From Alistipes senegalensis (GTDB taxonomy: Bacteria > Bacteroidota > Bacteroidia > Bacteroidales > Rikenellaceae): DNA of 60,074 nucleotides. The stretch is taken from the NCBI GenBank assembly GCA_023665825.1, contig JAMPDE010000001.1, positions 578,724 to 638,797 on the forward strand, in the 5' to 3' direction. Positions 8,165 through 17,041 of this stretch are shown one piece after another. Under the pieces are notes generated by a model. It was not told the DNA's origin. It did no database searches and saw only the letters and a program-made list of their open reading frames with translations. The translations under genes were made by a program, and so were the position numbers. The stretch's first letter is position 1; every line of letters starts with the position of its first letter.

Positions 8165-8665
8165 TTATAGGGCGTCGATGATCTGCTGCGTGCGGTCGAT
8201 GCGTTCGGTGTTGTAGAGCAGCGTCGGATTGTTCGACGCATCGAGCACGAGGTCGGCACCCGTCTGTTTGGCGTAGCGTTCGATGGTGTCGAAAACCCGT
8301 TTCTGAATGGGCTGGATCAGCTCCTGCCGTTTTTTCATCAGCGTGCCGTCGGTGCCGAACAGACTTTCCTGAAACTCCTGCGCCGCTTTTTCCTGCTCCA
8401 AAATGGCGTTTTCGCGGGTTTGGCGCGCTGAAGCCGACAGCGATGCTTTCTGGTTCATGTAGTTCTCGTAGAGTTGTTCGATGACCGCATATTTGGCATC
8501 GACCTGCGACTGGTACTGGCGGGCCAGCTCGTCCAACTCGGTCAGCGCCTTGTTGTAGGTGTCGATGGACTTGAATACCTTTTCGCTGTTGACTACGATG
8601 TAGTTCTGGGCCGCGAGGGTCGTCATCGCACCCAACAGCAGCGTCGTTAAAATCAGTCGTTTCAT
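8165..8665 (-). CDS. OmpH/Skp family periplasmic chaperone (bamA-proximal copy)
   Basis: A 166-residue protein with a signal peptide (MKRLILTTLLLGAMTTLAAQ) and the Skp layout: YIVVNSEKVFKSIDTYN strand, a long helical coiled coil rich in Gln, Glu, Lys and Ala, and a C-terminal ADLVLDASNNPTLLY strand. It follows bamA by 118 bases, in the usual Bacteroidetes order uppS-bamA-skp-skp. It differs enough from the downstream copy to be an old paralogue, so the two may serve different clients. Confidence 0.9.
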   Translation of the reverse strand: MKRLILTTLLLGAMTTLAAQNYIVVNSEKVFKSIDTYNKALTELDELARQYQSQVDAKYAVIEQLYENYMNQKASLSASARQTRENAILEQEKAAQEFQESLFGTDGTLMKKRQELIQPIQKRVFDTIERYAKQTGADLVLDASNNPTLLYNTERIDRTQQIIDAL

Positions 8666-8783
8666 GCGCTTGTGCTTTAGTTTTTTGCCTTTATCGCTTC
8701 AAATATGTTGCCACCCTCTCAAGAACAGGTTTTTTAAGGGCGATATATCCTGTTGCCGGTTTCCGTAACTTTCTGCGCCTCCG

Positions 8784-11399
8784 TTAAAATTGCTGCCCCA
8801 TAACAAAATGGAACTGGCTGCCGCTCTTGGTCGTCGAGCCGGCCGGCGGATCGAACCCGTAGCCCCAGTCGATGCCCAGCATGCCGACCACCGGCAGGTA
8901 GAGCCGCACGCCGAATCCGGCCGCACGCTTGATGCGGAACGGCGAGAACGATTTCCACGAATTGAACGCATTACCGCCTTCGAGGAAGCCCAGCACGTAA
9001 ATCTGCGACGAGGGTTTCAGAATCACCGGATAGCGCAGCTCCATCGTGTACTTGTTGTAGCCCCGTGCGTAGTTCTCGCCCACCGGGTCGAGCGCGCCGT
9101 CTTCGTAACCGCGCATCGAGATGATGTCGATACCGTAGTAGTTGTAGCCCGACATGCCGTCGCCGCCGACCTCGAAGCGCTCGAAGGGCGACACCTTATG
9201 CCGGTTATAGGAGCCCAAGTAACCCATTTCGGCCTTGACCATCAGCACGAGGTTCATGTTGCGGGTCAGCGCTTGGAACCATTGTCCCTTGAACTGCCAT
9301 TTGTGGAACTCGATCCACTTGTAGCGTTGGGCGCTCGTCATCTGCGGGTCGCTGTAATCCTTGCCGTCCCACAGCGAGTAGGGGAGCGTGGCCTGCACCG
9401 ATGCGCTGAATTCCGAGCCGCGACGCGGATAGATGGGCTGGTCGACCGAACTGCGCGAGAAGACGAGCCGGAACGACAGCAGGTTCGACGACCCGTTGGT
9501 CATGTCAAACAGGTTCCAGTTTTTCAGCGAATAGCGTTCGTAGTTGGCTTCGGCGTAGAGTTGGAAGTAGGGGTCGGGCCATTCGAGCCGCTTGCCCAGT
9601 CCGAGCGCGAGGCCGTAGGTGCGGAAGTATTGCGTGGCCTTTTGCCAGACGTAGTAGGCGTTGTTCTGCTCCGAGTAGTGGGCCGATACGGTGAACGAGT
9701 TGGGCTTGCGCCCTCCGAGCCAAGGGTCGGTGAAGCTGAAGGCGAACGCCTTGTAGTAGGTGCCGTTCGTCTGGGCTGAGAGCGAGAGCCGCTGGTTCTG
9801 TCCCATCGGATAGGGGCGCCATGCCCCTTTCTTGAAGAAGTTCTTGACCGACAGGTTGTTCAGCGTGATGCCCACCGAACCTACGAACGTGCCGGAGCCC
9901 CAGCCGCCGGCGATGTTGAACTGGTCGGAGGCGGACTCTTCGAGCGGCCAGTTGACGTTGACCAGTTCGTTCGATACGGGGCGGATGTCGGGCATGATGG
10001 CTTCGGCGTTGAAATGGCCCATCGCGTTGAGCGTGCGGATGGTCTGCATCAGCAGCGCGCGGTTGTAGAGTTCGCCCGGACGGGTGTACAACTCGCGGCG
10101 GATCACTTCGTCGTCGACCCGCTGGTTGCCCGTGATGCCCACTTCGTTGATGGTGAACTGCTTGCCCTCGAACACCTTGACCTCGATGTCGATCGAGTCA
10201 GGGCCGATGATCGTTTCGGCCGGTTCGATCTGCGACATCAGATAACCGTCATTCTGGTAGAGCGACGATACCGAAATGGCTTCGGGGTCGGTCTCCTTGC
10301 CGATGCCCAGCCGCTTGTGCATCGACTTCTTGTCGTAGGTGTCGCCCTGCTTCACGGCGAACATGCGTTGCAGCTCTTCGGTTTCGTGGACCGAGTTTCC
10401 CACCCACGAGACGTTGCGGATGTAGTATTTGTTCCCTTCGGAAAGGTCGATGTCGATGCCGATGCGTTTTTCGTCGATCGGATAGATCGAATCGCGCACG
10501 ATGGTCGCGTTCCGATAGCCTTTGGAGTTGTAAAAGTCCAATAACAGCTCCTTGTCGTCGGCGTAGTCGTTTTCGTTGAGCTTCGTACTTCTGAAAAAGT
10601 TGATGCTCTTCTGGTGCGTTTTCTTGAAGGTCTTGCGCAGGCGGCGGTCGTTGAACTGTTCGTTGCCCGTGAAGTTGATTTTGCCGATTTTCACCTTGTC
10701 TTTCTTGTCGACGAGGAACGTCACGTGCACGATCTGCTCCGGCCGCAGCGAGTCGTTGTCGATGCGCACGTCCACTTCGGCGTTGCGGAATCCCTTTTCG
10801 ACCCAGTAGGCTTTGATGAGTTTCTTGTTCTTGTCGATGATGTAGTCCGACAGCGTGTTGCGGCCCGGTTTGAGCTTCAGTTTTTCGAGCAGGTCTTTCT
10901 TCTTGCCTTTCGAGACGCCCTCGAAATCCCAGCTGTAAATGCGGGGACGTTCTTTCAGAAAGACGTGCAGGTCGAGGTCGTCTCCCTCGATGTCGGCGCC
11001 GATTTTGACGTCGGAAAAGACGCTCTGGCTCCACAGCCGGTGGATGGCGTTGGGGATGAAGTCGCTCGGCAAGTAAATCGAGTCGCCCTCGATGAGCCCT
11101 GCGGAGGATTTGAGCGTGTTGGGGTCGAGGTATTTCACCCCGTGGATGTCGATCGTGCGGATGCGGTAGCGTTTCGGCCGGCTGCCGTACTGCATCATGG
11201 CCGCGTCTTCGGGAAAGGCGGGGGCTGCTGCCGCTGTCGTATCTGCCGCCGCCGGTGCGGGCGTTTGCGCTTGCAGTTCGGGATGCACCCGGCAGAGGAA
11301 CAACACGGTCAGCATTGCGAGCGGGCCGAAAAGCCGCCGCCCGTTCCGTCGGGATGCGTCGCCGTGCTTGTCGTTAGGATTGTCGGTATGTTTCATCAT
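8784..11399 (-). CDS. bamA: Outer membrane protein assembly factor BamA (Omp85)
   Basis: The core of the BAM machine that folds beta-barrel proteins into the outer membrane. The 871-residue protein has a hydrophobic export signal (about residues 24-45, ending near LQAQ), then POTRA domains beginning at IRTIDIHGVKYLDP and repeating (for example VKIGKINFTGNEQFNDRRLR and FTINEVGITGNQRVDDEVIR), and a C-terminal 16-strand barrel ending in VMGQQF with the terminal Phe signature. The frame also offers a GTG three codons earlier and a second ATG at 11396; I chose the first ATG. It follows uppS by 15 bases. The long charged stretch before the signal core is unusual but common in this phylum. Confidence 0.95.
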   Translation of the reverse strand: MMKHTDNPNDKHGDASRRNGRRLFGPLAMLTVLFLCRVHPELQAQTPAPAAADTTAAAAPAFPEDAAMMQYGSRPKRYRIRTIDIHGVKYLDPNTLKSSAGLIEGDSIYLPSDFIPNAIHRLWSQSVFSDVKIGADIEGDDLDLHVFLKERPRIYSWDFEGVSKGKKKDLLEKLKLKPGRNTLSDYIIDKNKKLIKAYWVEKGFRNAEVDVRIDNDSLRPEQIVHVTFLVDKKDKVKIGKINFTGNEQFNDRRLRKTFKKTHQKSINFFRSTKLNENDYADDKELLLDFYNSKGYRNATIVRDSIYPIDEKRIGIDIDLSEGNKYYIRNVSWVGNSVHETEELQRMFAVKQGDTYDKKSMHKRLGIGKETDPEAISVSSLYQNDGYLMSQIEPAETIIGPDSIDIEVKVFEGKQFTINEVGITGNQRVDDEVIRRELYTRPGELYNRALLMQTIRTLNAMGHFNAEAIMPDIRPVSNELVNVNWPLEESASDQFNIAGGWGSGTFVGSVGITLNNLSVKNFFKKGAWRPYPMGQNQRLSLSAQTNGTYYKAFAFSFTDPWLGGRKPNSFTVSAHYSEQNNAYYVWQKATQYFRTYGLALGLGKRLEWPDPYFQLYAEANYERYSLKNWNLFDMTNGSSNLLSFRLVFSRSSVDQPIYPRRGSEFSASVQATLPYSLWDGKDYSDPQMTSAQRYKWIEFHKWQFKGQWFQALTRNMNLVLMVKAEMGYLGSYNRHKVSPFERFEVGGDGMSGYNYYGIDIISMRGYEDGALDPVGENYARGYNKYTMELRYPVILKPSSQIYVLGFLEGGNAFNSWKSFSPFRIKRAAGFGVRLYLPVVGMLGIDWGYGFDPPAGSTTKSGSQFHFVMGQQF

Positions 11400-11414
11400 T
11401 TCAATCACAAAAAA

Positions 11415-12125
11415 TCAGACCCGTCCGTAACGACGGTCGCGCCGGCCGTACTCTTCGACGGCGCGGTCGAACCACGTTTCGTCGAAATCGGGCCACAGCA
11501 CTTCGGGGAACCACAGCTCGGCATAGGACGACTGCCACAACAGGAAGTTGCTCAACCGGCACTCGCCGCTCGTGCGGACGACCAAGTCGGGGTCGGGGTA
11601 TTCCGCCGTGTAGAGCGCCGCGCCGACGGTCGCTTCGTCGATGGCTTCGGGCGTCAGCGCGCCGGACTGCACCCGTCGGGCGAGCTCCTGCACGCCGCGT
11701 ACGATTTCGCTCCGCGACGAGTAGTTGAGGGCGAGAATCAGCGTCAGCCGGTCGCACGAAGCGGTGTTTTGCTCGGCTTCGGCCAGCGACTGCCGCACTT
11801 CGTCCGAGAAACGGCTGCGGTCGCCGATCATGCGGATGCGCACCCCCTCGCGGGCGAGTGCGGGCGTTTCGTTCATCACGCTGCGGCAGAAAAGCTCCAT
11901 CAGTGCGTTCACCTCCTGCTCGGGCCGTCCCCAGTTCTCGGTCGAAAAAACATAGAGCGTCAGATAGCGCACCCCGTGCCGCAGGGCGGCCCGCACCGAA
12001 GCCCGCACCGATTCCACACCGGCGATATGGCCCTCGAAACGTTCCTTGCCGTGCTGCTGCGCCCAGCGTCCGTTGCCGTCCATGATGATGGCCACGTGCT
12101 GCGGTATGCGTTTCCGTTCGCTCAT
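11415..12125 (-). CDS. uppS: Isoprenyl transferase (undecaprenyl diphosphate synthase)
   Basis: Makes the C55 lipid carrier for peptidoglycan and surface polysaccharides by cis-condensing isopentenyl diphosphate onto farnesyl diphosphate. The 236-residue protein shows the catalytic HVAIIMDGNGRWAQ near the N-terminus (Asp16), the GHIAGVESVR segment and the C-terminal VRTSGECRLSNFLLWQSSYAE and DFDE motifs that bind pyrophosphate. The ATG at 12125 was preferred over an upstream TTG at 12137, which falls inside the promoter box. It is the first gene of the uppS-bamA-skp operon. Confidence 0.95.
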   Translation of the reverse strand: MSERKRIPQHVAIIMDGNGRWAQQHGKERFEGHIAGVESVRASVRAALRHGVRYLTLYVFSTENWGRPEQEVNALMELFCRSVMNETPALAREGVRIRMIGDRSRFSDEVRQSLAEAEQNTASCDRLTLILALNYSSRSEIVRGVQELARRVQSGALTPEAIDEATVGAALYTAEYPDPDLVVRTSGECRLSNFLLWQSSYAELWFPEVLWPDFDETWFDRAVEEYGRRDRRYGRV

Positions 12126-12134
12126 AATAGGCCA

Positions 12135-12142
12135 CAAATATA
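12135..12142 (-). promoter_or_regulatory. -7 box for the uppS-bamA-skp operon
   Basis: TATATTTG on the minus strand fits TAnnTTTG. It ends nine bases before the uppS ATG, so the transcript would have almost no leader. No clear TTTG -33 element is seen at the expected distance. Confidence 0.45.
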
Positions 12143-12200
12143 GGTAAAATTTCCAGTAATCGTCACTTGTGAATCGGGATTTGCGAATTTTGCGTCGGCG

Positions 12201-13079
12201 TCAGCTTCGGATGTCGATTCCCCACATCATCTTGTTACGTAACGTGTCGTAGAACGATATATTGTGCGGCACGGCCAAAAAGATGCGTTGCTCGGCCTTT
12301 CGCACGCGGAAAGTCGCGCCCGACGGGATGGAATGGGTGCGGTCGTCGAGCGTGGCGAAGGCGTCGGCGCGGCGGGCGTGGACGTGCAGCGTGATGACCG
12401 CCGTGTCGGGAATCACCACCGGCCGCATGGTCAGGTTGTGCGGCGCGAGCGGCGAGATGATGAGGCATGCGCACGACGGAGCCACGACAGGCCCTCCGGC
12501 GCTCAACGAATAGGCGGTCGAGCCGGTGGGCGTCGAGACGATCACGCCGTCGCCGTGATAGGTGGCGACCATCTGCCCGTCGACGTAGGTTTCGACCGAA
12601 ATCATCCCTGCGCCGCGACGCTGCACGGCGAACTCGTTGAGGGCCAGCGACAAGGCGGGCTGCTCGGGGAAATCGCCCTCGACATGCAGCATCGCGCGCG
12701 GTTCGGTGAGGATTTTCCGCTCGGCGATCTCCTTGAACAGCCGGTCGATTCCCTCGCTGGGCGCGGTCGTCAGAAATCCCAAGTGTCCGGCGTTGATGCC
12801 CATCACCGGGACGGGCGCGCCGCCCAGCCGGTGCACGCCTTCGAGCAGCGTTCCGTCGCCGCCGTAGCAGACCATGATGCTGTCGTCGGGCTGCGGCCCC
12901 ACGAGGTCGCCGTAACGCTTCTCCGCAGGAATGGTGTAGCCGGTCGCTTCGTGCACGTAGTCCGCGAACTCGCTGTTGACCGCGTAGTCGAAGGCGAAAC
13001 GGTCGATCGTGCGGAAGAGCTGCGACAGTTCTTCGGGGGTGTGGGCGACCTGCGTACGGGAAAAAAGGATGATTTTCAT
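12201..13079 (-). CDS. nadK: NAD kinase
   Basis: Phosphorylates NAD to NADP, the cell's only route to NADP. The 292-residue protein has the GGDGT ATP/catalytic motif at 73-77, the NE/GDG segment, and the PTGSTAYSLSAGGP loop that binds the nicotinamide nucleotide. MKIILFSRTQ at 13079 was chosen as start because a 14-codon in-frame extension would begin inside the promoter region. It runs alone, divergent from pdxJ. Confidence 0.95.
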   Translation of the reverse strand: MKIILFSRTQVAHTPEELSQLFRTIDRFAFDYAVNSEFADYVHEATGYTIPAEKRYGDLVGPQPDDSIMVCYGGDGTLLEGVHRLGGAPVPVMGINAGHLGFLTTAPSEGIDRLFKEIAERKILTEPRAMLHVEGDFPEQPALSLALNEFAVQRRGAGMISVETYVDGQMVATYHGDGVIVSTPTGSTAYSLSAGGPVVAPSCACLIISPLAPHNLTMRPVVIPDTAVITLHVHARRADAFATLDDRTHSIPSGATFRVRKAEQRIFLAVPHNISFYDTLRNKMMWGIDIRS

Positions 13080-13118
13080 CGGCGGAAATTCAAAAAAAGT
13101 GAGTAACTTTACCACCTG

Positions 13119-13126
13119 CAAAGATA
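13119..13126 (-). promoter_or_regulatory. -7 box for nadK
   Basis: TATCTTTG on the minus strand, 39 bases before the nadK ATG. No convincing -33 TTTG at the standard spacing. Confidence 0.5.
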
Positions 13127-13164
13127 AAAGGATAATCGGGAACGAAGCCTTTCCCGAAGCAAAA

Positions 13165-13222
13165 TTTTTATTTAGTGCTGCGCCCGCGCGGCTCGTAGAG
13201 CCGCACGAAAAGTGCTAAAAAT
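13165..13222. repeat. Solo copy of the core hairpin of the dispersed repeat family
   Basis: The hairpin GCGGCTC-GTA-GAGCCGC (13188-13204) is the same as the central hairpin of the larger repeats at 20089 and 56225. It is flanked by TTTAGTGCT on the left and AAAAGTGCTAA on the right, the latter shared with the repeat near 15520. It sits in the nadK-pdxJ gap, with its right edge a few bases before the pdxJ ATG, so it would be in the pdxJ leader. Confidence 0.6.
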
Positions 13223-13227
13223 TAATT

Positions 13228-13950
13228 ATGACAAGACTGAGCGTCAATATCAACAAAATCGCCTTGTTGCGCAATGCGCGCGGCGGCGGCCGTCCCGACG
13301 TGGTGCGGGCGGCACTGGACATCGAGCGGTTCGGGGCCGACGGCATCACCGTGCATCCGCGTCCCGACGGCCGGCATATCCGTCCCGACGACGTGCGGGC
13401 TCTGAAAAGCGTGCTGACCACCGAGTTGAATATCGAGGGTAATCCCGCCGACACATTCGTCGACCTCGTTTGCGAGGTTCGCCCCGCGCAGGTGACGCTC
13501 GTGCCCGATGCGCCCGACGCGCTCACGTCCAACGCGGGTTGGAATACGGTGGCGCACCGCGATTTCCTGACCGATATCACCGCGCGGTTCCACCGCGAGG
13601 GTATCCGCGTGTCGGTTTTCGTCGACCCCGTGCCCGAAATGGTCGCCGGTGCCCAAGCATGCGGCGCTGACCGTGTGGAGCTTTACACGGAGGCTTTCGC
13701 GCGGCTCTATCCCGCGAATCCCGAAACGGCTGTCGCGCCATACGTGGCCGCCGCCGAAGAAGCCCGCCGTTGCGGGCTGGGCCTCAATGCCGGACATGAC
13801 CTCAATCTCGACAACCTGCGTTATTACCTCGAACGCATTGCGTGGACGGACGAGGTTTCGATCGGCCATGCGCTCGTGTGCGACGCGCTCTGCTACGGAC
13901 TGGAAAACACCGTGCAGCTTTACCGGCGGGAGATTCCCGAAAAACAGTGA
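13228..13950 (+). CDS. pdxJ: Pyridoxine 5'-phosphate synthase
   Basis: Closes the ring of vitamin B6 from 1-deoxyxylulose 5-phosphate and aminoacetone phosphate in the DXP-dependent pathway. The 240-residue TIM barrel is of normal length and shows the family strings [43 protein letters not shown] and [13 protein letters not shown]. The leader holds the repeat-derived GCGGCTC hairpin close to the start codon, which could influence translation. The downstream gene begins 13 bases after its stop. Confidence 0.96.
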   Translation: MTRLSVNINKIALLRNARGGGRPDVVRAALDIERFGADGITVHPRPDGRHIRPDDVRALKSVLTTELNIEGNPADTFVDLVCEVRPAQVTLVPDAPDALTSNAGWNTVAHRDFLTDITARFHREGIRVSVFVDPVPEMVAGAQACGADRVELYTEAFARLYPANPETAVAPYVAAAEEARRCGLGLNAGHDLNLDNLRYYLERIAWTDEVSIGHALVCDALCYGLENTVQLYRREIPEKQ

Positions 13951-13963
13951 ACCGACGCGCATC

Positions 13964-15364
13964 GTGCAGCTCACCGATCCCATATTCCGGCGCATTTCGC
14001 GCATCGCCCGTGAAAAGGGCGTCGACGCTTACGTCGTGGGCGGTTACGTGCGCGACCACTACCTGCACCGGCCCTCGACCGACATCGACATCGTGGTCGT
14101 CGGAAGCGGCATCGAGGTCGCGCAGGCGTTGGCCGACGAGTTGCATACCAAACTTTCGGTTTTCAAGACCTTCGGGACGGCCATGCTGCGCGTGCATGGC
14201 GTCGAATTGGAGTTCGTCGGCGCGCGCCGCGAATCCTACTCGCACGATTCGCGCAAGCCGCAGGTCGAGGCCGGTACGTTGGAGGACGACCAGCTGCGGC
14301 GCGACTTCACGATCAACGCACTGGCTTGGTCGCTCAACGAACGCGACTTCGGCGAGCTGGTCGACTCGTTCGACGGCATGTACGACCTCGAAAACGGCAT
14401 CATCCGCACCCCCTGCGACCCCGATATCACCTTTTCGGACGACCCCCTGCGCATGATGCGCGGCATCCGCTTCGCCGCCCAGCTGGGTTTCACGCTCGAA
14501 GAGGAGACGTTCGATGCCATCGCCCGCAATGCCGACCGCATCCGCATCGTTTCGCGCGAGCGCATCATCACCGAACTGAACAAAATCGTGCTGTCGCCCG
14601 TGCCGTCTATGGGATTCGAGCTACTCGAACTCACCGGCCTGCTCGAACGGATATTCCCCGAAATGCACGCCTTGAAAGGGGTCGAGCGGCGCGGTCAGCA
14701 TGCCCACAAGGACAATTTCATCCATACGCTCACGGTGCTGGACAACGTGGCGAAGCGTTCCGGCGACCTTTGGCTGCGGTGGGCTGCCATTTTCCATGAT
14801 ATCGGAAAACCGCAGACCAAAGCCTACGACCCGCGCACGGGTTGGACGTTTCACGGCCACGAGGTGCTGGGCTCGAAGATGGTGCCCGCGCTGTTCCGGC
14901 GGCTGAAACTGCCGCTGAACGAGCACATGAAGTTCGTGCAGAAACTCGTTTTCCTGCATTTGCGGCCGATCATTCTTTCTGAAGATATGGTGACCGATTC
15001 GGCCGTGCGGCGGCTGCTCTTCGAGGCGGGCGACGACGTCGAGGCGCTGATGACGCTGTGCGAAGCGGACATCACATCGAAAAACGACGCCAAAGTGAAG
15101 CGCTACATGGCCAATTTCGAGCTGGTGCGCCGCAAGATGAAGGATTTGGAGGAGCGCGACCGCATCCGCAACTTCCAGCCGCCTATCACGGGCGAAATCA
15201 TCATGCAGACTTACGGCATCGGCCCGTGCAAGGTGATCGGCGACATCAAGGAGATCATCAAGGAGGCGATTCTCGACGGCCGGATTCCCAACGACTACGA
15301 TGCGGCTTTCGCGCTCATGGAGCAGCTCGCCGCCGAGCAGGGGCTCGTCAAAGTTTTTTATTAG
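13964..15364 (+). CDS. tRNA nucleotidyltransferase / poly(A) polymerase family protein with HD domain
   Basis: A class II nucleotidyltransferase, probably the enzyme that adds or repairs the CCA end of tRNA. The 466-residue protein has GGYVRD at about 26-31, the metal-binding DID at 40-42, the LRRDFTINALAW motif, RMMRGIRFAAQLGF in the neck, and an HD phosphohydrolase domain with HDIGKP in the second half. The frame is open well upstream through pdxJ; the GTG at 13964 gives the expected N-terminus (M)QLTDPIF. Its last codons and TAG stop (Phe-Tyr-stop) are contributed by the dispersed repeat that begins at 15354. Confidence 0.92.
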   Translation: MQLTDPIFRRISRIAREKGVDAYVVGGYVRDHYLHRPSTDIDIVVVGSGIEVAQALADELHTKLSVFKTFGTAMLRVHGVELEFVGARRESYSHDSRKPQVEAGTLEDDQLRRDFTINALAWSLNERDFGELVDSFDGMYDLENGIIRTPCDPDITFSDDPLRMMRGIRFAAQLGFTLEEETFDAIARNADRIRIVSRERIITELNKIVLSPVPSMGFELLELTGLLERIFPEMHALKGVERRGQHAHKDNFIHTLTVLDNVAKRSGDLWLRWAAIFHDIGKPQTKAYDPRTGWTFHGHEVLGSKMVPALFRRLKLPLNEHMKFVQKLVFLHLRPIILSEDMVTDSAVRRLLFEAGDDVEALMTLCEADITSKNDAKVKRYMANFELVRRKMKDLEERDRIRNFQPPITGEIIMQTYGIGPCKVIGDIKEIIKEAILDGRIPNDYDAAFALMEQLAAEQGLVKVFY

Positions 15365-15526
15365 CGCTACGGGCGGTCTTGCGGCTTCGGAAAGTTGGGA
15401 TGCGCTCTGACCCCCTTAATAAAAAAGCGGGGCGAAGACTGCGGAGCACGACACGCTAGTGGCGGGCCTCCGCTGGCGGAGGCTTTAGCCCGCGCGACGC
15501 AAAGCGTCGCACCAAAAAGTGCTAAT
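15354..15526. repeat. Composite dispersed repeat between the convergent cca-like and thiL genes
   Basis: The left end (15354-15411) is a copy of the 60-base family starting TTTTTATTAGCGCTAC and ending near GCGCTCTGAC. The middle (about 15436-15495) contains the stem GCCTCCGC/GCGGAGGC (15466-15483) and matches, in inverted orientation, the core of the element at 56152-56374. A further stem GCGACGC-AAA-GCGTCGC lies at 15494-15510, and the right edge is AAAAAGTGCTAA. The stems could act as a bidirectional terminator for the two converging genes. Confidence 0.75.
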
Positions 15527-15534
15527 CAGTTGGG

Positions 15535-16476
15535 TCAATCGAAATGGCGGAACCCTTGCCAATCGGGGACGACCGGCCGTCCGTGCTCCTGCCAGACGAG
15601 GCCCGGCCGCTTCGTGATGCAGCCTATTGGATAGAGCGGTGTCCCGAATTCCTGCCGAAAATCATTCGCTAACCGTTCTGCTGCGGTCGCGTCGGCCGTG
15701 AACAGCAGTTTGTAATCTTCTCCGCCGCAGACGGCCTGCCGCAAGTCGGCTCCCGCCGCGACGGGAATCCGTTCCGTGTCAAGCACGGCCCCGCATTCCG
15801 AACGTTCGAGAATATGCCCGATGTCCGACGCCAGCCCGTCCGACAAGTCCATCATGGCGTGTACTTCCGGCCGTCCGCCGAGCCAGACGCCCTCGTCGAC
15901 CTGCGGTTCGGGGTTGCGGTGCGCGGCCGCCAGCAGGGTGTCGCAACGACTTGCGAGAATATCCCGCAGCCCTGCACCCGATGCGCCCAGTTCGCCTGCG
16001 ACGAATACCGTGTCGCCCGCGCGGGCATCGCTGCGACGCTTGATGTGCGCGGTGTCGGCGCGTCCGATAGCCGTCACGTTGATGACCACGCCGCTCTCCG
16101 AACGGGTGGTGTCGCCGCCGACCAATGCCACGCCGAACCGTTCGCTCATTTCCCGATAGCCCTCCATGAACTCGTCGGCCCAGTCGCCGGTCGCGTCGGC
16201 CGGCAGCGAGAGCGACAGCAGCGTCGCGACGGGACGCCCGCCCATCGCCGCGACGTCGCTCAAATTGACGGCCAGCGATTTGCGGCCCAGTTCGCGGGCC
16301 GAAGTCGCGGCGCGCAGGAAGTGCACCCCTTCGGTCAGCAGGTCGGCCGTGAAGAGCAGCACCTCGCCGCCGCCGACGGGCAGTACGGCGCAGTCGTCGC
16401 CGATGCCCTCGAACCCGTTGGCGGGCAGGGCGGCGAAACGGGCCGCGATCCGGCGGATGAAATCGAATTCGGTCAT
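15535..16476 (-). CDS. thiL: Thiamine-monophosphate kinase
   Basis: Phosphorylates thiamine monophosphate to the active cofactor thiamine diphosphate. The 313-residue protein has FEGIGDDCAVLP, the metal and ATP loops of the PurM/ThiL fold, VGGDTTRS, MMDLSDGLASDIGHI and GGEDYKLLF, all characteristic. I chose the ATG at 16476 (MTEFDFIRR); an in-frame ATG at 16488 would leave almost no leader behind the promoter box. It stands alone, divergent from aroQ and convergent with the cca-like gene. Confidence 0.95.
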   Translation of the reverse strand: MTEFDFIRRIAARFAALPANGFEGIGDDCAVLPVGGGEVLLFTADLLTEGVHFLRAATSARELGRKSLAVNLSDVAAMGGRPVATLLSLSLPADATGDWADEFMEGYREMSERFGVALVGGDTTRSESGVVINVTAIGRADTAHIKRRSDARAGDTVFVAGELGASGAGLRDILASRCDTLLAAAHRNPEPQVDEGVWLGGRPEVHAMMDLSDGLASDIGHILERSECGAVLDTERIPVAAGADLRQAVCGGEDYKLLFTADATAAERLANDFRQEFGTPLYPIGCITKRPGLVWQEHGRPVVPDWQGFRHFD

Positions 16477-16502
16477 GGCATGAATCATGGGTGTAATACG
16501 AA

Positions 16503-16510
16503 CAAAGGTA
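16503..16510 (-). promoter_or_regulatory. -7 box for thiL
   Basis: TACCTTTG on the minus strand, 26 bases before the chosen thiL ATG. It faces the aroQ box in a compact divergent promoter region. Confidence 0.5.
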
Positions 16511-16532
16511 AGGATTATTCGCGATTTATCGC

Positions 16533-16540
16533 TACCTTTG
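16533..16540 (+). promoter_or_regulatory. -7 box for aroQ (and pyk)
   Basis: TACCTTTG on the plus strand, 23 bases before the aroQ ATG. Only 22 bases lie between this box and the opposing thiL box, so the two polymerases would compete for space. Confidence 0.5.
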
Positions 16541-16563
16541 CGCCGCAGCAAACGAAGGCGGTT

Positions 16564-17004
16564 ATGAAGATACTGATACTCAACGGCCCCAATCTCAATT
16601 TGCAGGGGCGGCGCGAAACGCAGGTCTACGGCGTGCGGCCGTTCGGGGATTATCTCGACGAGTTGCGGGCGCGTTATCCGCAGGTCGCGTTGGACTACCT
16701 CCAATCCAACCACGAGGGGGCGTTGATCGACGCCATTCAGCAGGCCGACGGCGTGTACGACGGCGTGGTGCTCAATGCCGGCGGTTACACCCACACGTCG
16801 GTCGCGCTGCGCGATGCGGTGGCGGCGGTCGGGGTGCCGGTCGTCGAGGTGCACATCTCGTCGATTCTCGCCCGCGAGGAGTTCCGCCACGTGTCGCTGC
16901 TCGCTCCGGTGGCGGTCGGGTCGATCATGGGCTTCGGCCTCGATTCCTACCGGCTGGGCATCGAAGCGGTGCTGGCGGTCGCCGGCCGGACTCGAACCGA
17001 ATAA
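16564..17004 (+). CDS. aroQ: 3-Dehydroquinate dehydratase, type II
   Basis: Third step of the shikimate pathway: dehydrates 3-dehydroquinate. The 146-residue size and dodecamer-type motifs fit type II: ILNGPNLNLQGRRETQVYG at the N-terminus with the catalytic loop, LQSNHEGALIDAIQ, VLNAGGYTHTSVALRDA, and VVEVHISSI. The ATG at 16564 follows the promoter box directly. Pyruvate kinase follows 37 bases later and probably shares the transcript. Confidence 0.97.
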   Translation: MKILILNGPNLNLQGRRETQVYGVRPFGDYLDELRARYPQVALDYLQSNHEGALIDAIQQADGVYDGVVLNAGGYTHTSVALRDAVAAVGVPVVEVHISSILAREEFRHVSLLAPVAVGSIMGFGLDSYRLGIEAVLAVAGRTRTE

Positions 17005-17041
17005 AAAAGCCCCCCCTCTCGATAGAAAAATTAATAAAAAT

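Noticed and set aside
10614..12143. Open reading frame of about 509 codons on the plus strand opposite bamA and uppS
   Set aside because: Antisense shadow with low-complexity composition; the opposite strand encodes essential, motif-rich proteins.
12233..12242. Palindrome GTTACGTAAC as an operator
   Set aside because: It lies inside the nadK coding sequence near its 3' end and is a single short palindrome, expected by chance.
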